Shown here piece after piece: positions 59,940-64,000 of a stretch of 64,000 nucleotides of DNA. The notes under the pieces are model-generated. The model saw only the letters and a list, made by a program, of their open reading frames with translations. It searched no databases and had not been told where the DNA came from. The DNA lies in contig JBCFYV010009882.1 in assembly GCA_039000515.1 (NCBI GenBank), positions 52,122,816-52,186,815 of the forward strand. Direction: 5' to 3'. The position numbers were made by a program, and so were the translations under genes. Numbering within the stretch: position 1 is the first letter of the stretch; every line of letters starts with the position of its first letter. Source of the stretch: Timema cristinae (Eukaryota; Arthropoda; Insecta; Phasmatodea; Timematidae).

Positions 59940-60750
59940 CAAGGTTCTTTGGCTTAGGGACACTCAGAGGGTTACGACCCGTTGCTTCAAGGGACTCGGG
60001 GTTCATGACTTCAATATGGGAGGGGGGAGGGGGTCGTTGGCACTCTCTTTCAACATCGGGTTGGTGGGACATAAAATTTTCCACAGGGAGTCATCTGACC
60101 GCCCCCCACCCCCCTCTGCTCATCAACATTTCCACACCTCATCCGTGACGACACATATGTAGCGGCGGGGGGAGGGGGAAGAGAAAGGAAGTAAAAGAGG
60201 GGTATGACGAGGTGCGGGGAAGTGAAAGGAGGTTCTTCTCGCATTCAATGGATACGCTGACGGTGGGAAAGGTTGTGCTGCCTTGAACTGCACGTTCCCT
60301 CGCTAGTAGGGTTGATGAAGGGAGGGTTTTACGTGCTCTGCGCACGGTCGGCTGCTCAGCGGTCGGCCAGAGTGGATGCTCACTAGCGATGCCGCCCAGC
60401 GCTTGGTCCGCATGCCAATAAAAAAAACTCCAATGTACCATCCCAATCCTAACCAGACATAAAAAAAACTTTGATCACAAATAATAAAGCAAAGAGTATA
60501 CATAAATAACCAATGAACACAAATAAAAAATCTATGAGCATACATAAATAGCCAATAACCATACAAAATAACCAATGAGCACAAATAAAGAAAGTTTGGA
60601 CAAGAATAAACAAGTTTGGAACAATTGAAAGGGCTCAGGAGGAGAGTAGGGTGGTCGAGAGGGGAGGGGGAAACCAACAGCCAAACAGAGAGCGAGGTCA
60701 CTTTATCAAATTCAGCCAATCAGGGCGCTGTACCCATAGGGCGTGCTAGG
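59940..60750. other. GC-richer unclassified stretch
   Basis: It has G-runs (gggaggggggaggggg at about 60019-60034, ggcggggggaggggg at 60164-60178) and CpG-rich sequence to 60420, then an AT-rich part with repeated 'acataaataaccaat'-like motifs to about 60600. No convincing ORF or family was recognised. It abuts the truncated copia element. Confidence 0.3.
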
Positions 60751-60752
60751 TA

Positions 60753-61701
60753 GTTCTATGTTGATAACCTCGTGATCGCTTCTGGAAACCCGGAGCGAAC
60801 TAGACACATTAAAGTTGAACTGTCAAACAAATTTTACCTACAGGACCTTGGATCCATAAATTATTGTTTAGGAATTGAAGTGAATCAATCCAAGAACAAA
60901 GTCACGTTACGTCAGAGTGGCTACATCAGGAATGTCTTACTTAAGTTCGGGCAGGATGACTGCAAACCAGTGAAGACACCGATATCAACCGGGGTCAAGT
61001 TTGATTATTACTCCACTATCACAGAAGAAACAATGCAATATCCATTCAGATAGTTGATTGGAGCCCTCATGTACATCGCCATCGGTACCTGTCTCGACAT
61101 CGCTTACGCAGTCAACATGCTGAGTCAATATAATGATTGTCACACTTCAACTCACTGGCAAGCTGCCAAGCGTGTCCTATGATATCTGCAAAGAACTGTC
61201 AGCAAGAGGTTGGTCTACGCTAGCGATGATGAAGACATTTCCGGTTTTTCAGACGCTGACTGGGGAAATAGAGATAATGACAGAAAGTCCTATACAGGTT
61301 GCACTTTCACCTTGTCCGGAGCGGTGGTCTCATGGTGCTCACGAAAGCAGAGAACCGTTGCTTTATCTTCAATCGAGGCAGAGTATATGAGTCTCACTGA
61401 AGCTGCGAATAAAGCAATCCTCCTGATGACCTTCGTGCGAAAACTTTGTTCAAAGGAGTTGTCGAACATCATTATTTTCAATGACAATCAATCAGCTGTA
61501 AAATTGGCACATAGCCCCGTATTCCATTCAAGATCGAAAATTAAAGACATAAAGTTTCATCTTATTCGTCAAACTCACTAAGATCACCCACTAAGACTTG
61601 AATATCTATCCACTAAGGATATGGTAGCTGACATCTTAACAAAACCTCTTCCTGGAGCAAAACACGAGAAATGTGTCAACGAATTGGGCTTACGTGCTTG
61701 A
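60753..61701 (+). pseudogene. Ty1/copia reverse transcriptase end and RNase H, disabled
   Basis: It starts abruptly at the catalytic block, here YVDNLVIAS with Asn in place of the second Asp. It continues KFYLQDLGSINYCLGIEV, a DIAYAVNMLSQY block, then RNase H with SDADWGN, SIEAEYMSL and DNQSAVKLA, and a final VADILTKPL block before a TGA at 61699. In-frame stops occur at 61051, 61180 and 61579. All upstream gag, integrase and RT sequence is missing, so this is a 5'-truncated remnant. Confidence 0.92.
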
Positions 61702-61734
61702 TCGTTACCTATTGATCTTTTTGAATTCAATATT

Positions 61735-61745
61735 GAGAGGGGTAT
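61735..61745 (+). other. Copia polypurine tract and LTR edge
   Basis: The purine-rich gagaggggtat lies 30-odd bases after the pol stop. The 3' LTR should begin at TGGTGTTC or TGTTC (61746-61749). Its far end is not clear, partly because a SINE1 is inserted at 61879. Confidence 0.55.
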
Positions 61746-61878
61746 TGGTGTTCAATTATTACCGTCAAAACGTTCATGTTTATTTACATTTGTAGTTCTC
61801 TATAATGCCGACAGATGCCTTATGAATTTGGTCTTAAAAGCTTTTTTCAAATCATAAACAATACCGTAAGTCATGTTC

Positions 61879-62082
61879 ACAGATTTATCTGATTGCCAAA
61901 TCCTTCCTTCACCTCTGACATGACGTGTATTAATTACAACTTGTGAATGTGTGGAATGCCAGGCCTCCACCGTAGTTCGGATTCCACGTTAAATTGTAGG
62001 TCCTCCATTTCATCTCACAATCACCCTACCACTACACATTAGCGTAAGTGCGTATAACCCGAACGGGTAGTAAGACGCGGTG

Positions 62083-62119
<37 letters not shown>

Positions 62120-62136
62120 TAATAATAAATATAATA
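61879..62136 (+). mobile_element. SINE1, 5'-truncated, in the copia LTR region
   Basis: It begins at acagatttatctg, so the tRNA head is missing, and runs through the body to the tail gacgcggtg and a long TAA tract. It is flanked by a perfect 13-bp duplication GTAAGTCATGTTC (61866-61878 and 62137-62149). Confidence 0.92.
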
Positions 62137-62430
62137 GTAAGTCATGTTCCAGACAAACGCTGTACCGGTCGTGCTTTAAATTCCGTTAGCAATAGCTTAT
62201 TCATATTGTGTATTTCGATCACTACTCTGCCCATCAATTATTATTATTATAGTTTACCAACGACACATATAGAGGTTACATAACATCATTAAAATAATGT
62301 AACTCATGTTAATGTGTACAAGATCCATAAATTCTGTACCCTTTAACGACTTGTATAATATACAAGTAGTAATAGCGCGACTATGATCGAATTTCCTCCA
62401 ACGGAGAGAGCAAGTATTGTAATTTTGGAG

Positions 62431-62636
62431 TGACGTATTTGTCGTCACCTCATGTGTATGGGGACGTCATGGAATGTATTTCATCTAGACGTCACATTAT
62501 ATATCAGACTTGAATAATATTAAGTGACTGACGTCATAAGATAACTAATTGTGCAGGAGTGTTTTATAATGACGTCATAAGATAATTGTGGTTTAAGTGC
62601 CGACGTACATTATGTCAGTAGGACGTAATGACGTCA
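62431..62636. promoter_or_regulatory. Cluster of CRE-like TGACGTCA motifs
   Basis: Perfect TGACGTCA palindromes occur at 62529-62536, 62570-62577 and 62629-62636. Half or near sites (tgacgta, cgtcac, gacgtcat, gacgtcac) occur at 62431, 62442, 62463 and 62488. This octamer is the CREB/ATF binding site. Part of the density comes from a repeated tgacgtcataagataa. No gene is seen nearby, and an assembly gap follows. The function is inferred only from the motif. Confidence 0.35.
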
Positions 62637-62763
62637 TATTTTAAAAAGTTATATGCTCTTACTACGAATATATAATTTAAATGAGAGGGAAATATTACTA
62701 GAAATGAAAAAATAAATACAAGTTTTTTTTCACATTTAATTATAATAAAAAAAATATACATAT

Positions 62764-62863
62764 NNNNNNNNNNNNNNNNNNNNNNNNNNNNNNNNNNNNN
62801 NNNNNNNNNNNNNNNNNNNNNNNNNNNNNNNNNNNNNNNNNNNNNNNNNNNNNNNNNNNNNNN
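62764..62863. other. Assembly gap, 100 N
   Basis: A second run of exactly 100 N. The sequence after it restarts as a copy of 36375 onward. Confidence 0.99.
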
Positions 62864-64000
62864 CTGTCTATAGTCACAGGTCTGGAAATCAATCCCTGGT
62901 CAATTTTAATTATTTAGTTTTATCTGAGTAAAAAAAAAAACACTTGTCATGTCAAACTTATTCATATCATTAATACGGTATATAAGGTCTATAAAATGTT
63001 TATTACTTATATGACAGCTAGAACAAGTTACTAGATCTACCTTAACTTATTCATATATCATGTCATATGATCTGCAGCTATCTCTTTTGATAGATTGTAT
63101 CAATACCTATAAAACTATGCAATAATATAGTAAAATGTTATAAATGTTTACCGCAAAAAATATTATTGTATTTTCTATAAGGTGCTCCAAATGTCCATTC
63201 ATTTGAAAATTGAGGTATTTATGATGTATTTTACTTTTTGTCATGCATTGTTTAATACTTCTTGCCAATGATGAATGTGAATTACTAAACTTGTATTCAT
63301 TATGATTCGGTTTTTTCACAGCATTTCATGAAGTGAGTGTGTACCCAAAAAAGGAGCTGCCATTTTTCATCCTTTTCACCGCTGGTTTATGTTCACTGAC
63401 GGCTCTCTTAGCGCTTTTGACTCACCAGTATCCAGAGCCCATGGGTATTATGGCTAAAGCTGTATGTACCAATTTTATTAATGTATTATATTTTCCATAG
63501 GAATTAAATTACTCTAAGCTTATAAGAACTGTTGCCATTCATTTTAACATTCTATGACCCGCTTCAGTGGTTGCGTGATAAAGGGCGTCACACTTGCAGT
63601 AGACGGTCAATGACAGGGAGATTGGGATTTGATCCCGGTTGGGTGTATTGAAGGTGGTTTTTCCCAAAATGGTTTCTCCACTCTTTCTCTCTCACATTGC
63701 AAATGTGGGTACACTTCCTCTAAATGGGGCCTTCTCCATCCCTAAGCCATTAGCATATTTAGCATGTAGGTACAACCCGAATGGGTAGTAAAACGCAATA
63801 CTGAAGGTAAAAAACTGTAGCTAGTTCTCCTATAATCTTCCATATTGATCAATTAATTCAGTTGTCTTACCCAAACTAAACTAAGACTGTAACAACCATT
63901 CCGACTTTGATTCAATAAATGTTAATGTCTTAAGGCATAAAGCATATAACACTTTAAAGCAGAGATTCCCAACCAGTGTGCCACAAAATTTCCTAAGGAT
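62864..64000 (+). repeat. Near-identical copy of 36375-37512
   Basis: It starts immediately after the gap with ctgtctatagtcacaggtct and continues to the window end. It differs from the first copy by one deleted base. It holds the ST7 exon copy, a SINE2-like copy (63556-63803) and the first bases of the hAT element. Confidence 0.93.
63322..63461 (+). CDS. ST7: Second copy of ST7 penultimate exon, likely assembly duplicate
   Basis: This copy is identical by eye to the exon at 36833-36972, including the acceptor (ttttttcacag) and donor (gtatgt). It lies after the ST7 terminal exon, so it is out of order for the gene. An uncollapsed allele is the simplest explanation. If it is real, it would be an orphan exon of a partial duplication. 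Confidence 0.7.

Larger units (their letters stand above)
58970..59940 (+). repeat. Recurring tRNA-like repeat pieces
   Basis: Pieces near 59140-59215 and 59850-59930 share an (a)aaaggwcccrgrwtt-type box B region, gtcaatctggagta-like sequence and tagctttggctatttgaa. Pieces near 58975-59060 and 59318-59390 share gcctgcaaggt, aaacgctaatttcacctttc-like sequence and gctgacaattg. They look like a fragmented SINE family in several copies. Confidence 0.45.

Noticed and set aside
60772..61053. Separate small genes at 60772, 61133 and 61210
   Set aside because: They are pieces of one copia reading frame broken by in-frame stops, or its shadow frames.

Overview
This is a window of AT-rich, repeat-dense animal nuclear DNA. 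It has long spliced introns and two 100-base assembly gaps (35086-35185 and 62764-62863). No bacterial-type gene structure is present. The one recognisable cellular gene is the C-terminal half of ST7 (suppression of tumorigenicity 7 family) on the + strand. Six exons with matching phases and canonical GT/AG boundaries lie at 3212-3309, 10903-11093, 21993-22095, 29793-30036, 36833-36972 and 52185-52280. They encode about 289 residues ending at a stop. The 5' exons lie upstream of the window. The host is an arthropod, most likely an insect. One tRNA-headed SINE family here gives spurious translations that I remember from stick-insect (Timema) gene predictions. That is recollection, not a search.

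Everything else is introns and 3' flank filled with transposable elements, many nested. Families seen: (i) SINE1, about 285 bp, at least six copies; (ii) SINE2, three young and many old copies; SINE1 and SINE2 share the same 3' tail ending in a TAA-type repeat; (iii) SINE3 on the minus strand, including tandem multimers near 56.7-57.8 kb; (iv) a decayed LINE split by a SINE1 (7625-9890); (v) a Ty3/gypsy element with 204-bp LTRs (23554-28462), itself carrying a 272-bp insertion and a SINE1, and flanked by two mariner fragments; (vi) a decayed transposon-like gene on the minus strand (31936-33360); (vii) a complete but dead hAT element with an 8-bp target duplication (37472-39843); (viii) a Harbinger-like element holding other elements (39983-43313); (ix) a pogo-like MITE inside a minisatellite (45780-46276); (x) a 5'-truncated Ty1/copia element (60753-61745); and several foldback or TIR MITEs.

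Layout: 1-3211 ST7 intron with a nested SINE pair and an 841-bp GC-rich insertion; 3310-10902 intron with MITEs, SINEs and LINE; 11094-21992 intron, mostly unremarkable AT-rich sequence; 22096-29792 intron with gypsy and mariner; 30037-36832 intron with SINE1, the minus-strand pseudogene, a 165-bp tandem triplet and gap 1; 36973-52184 intron with hAT, the Harbinger-like nest, pogo MITE and a GC-rich segment; 52281 onward 3' UTR and intergenic DNA with SINEs, a GC-rich minus-strand ORF pair, SINE3 multimers and copia.

After gap 2, bases 62864-64000 repeat 36375-37512 almost perfectly, including an ST7 exon. That is most simply an unpurged haplotype piece or scaffolding error, but a real partial duplication cannot be excluded. 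I did not find a convincing new multi-gene system. The strongest unexplained items are the 841-bp GC-rich element with an 11-bp target duplication and an empty-site paralogue, the intron-like insertion in the gypsy gag, and the coding-looking GC-rich minus-strand segment at 55.8-56.5 kb.
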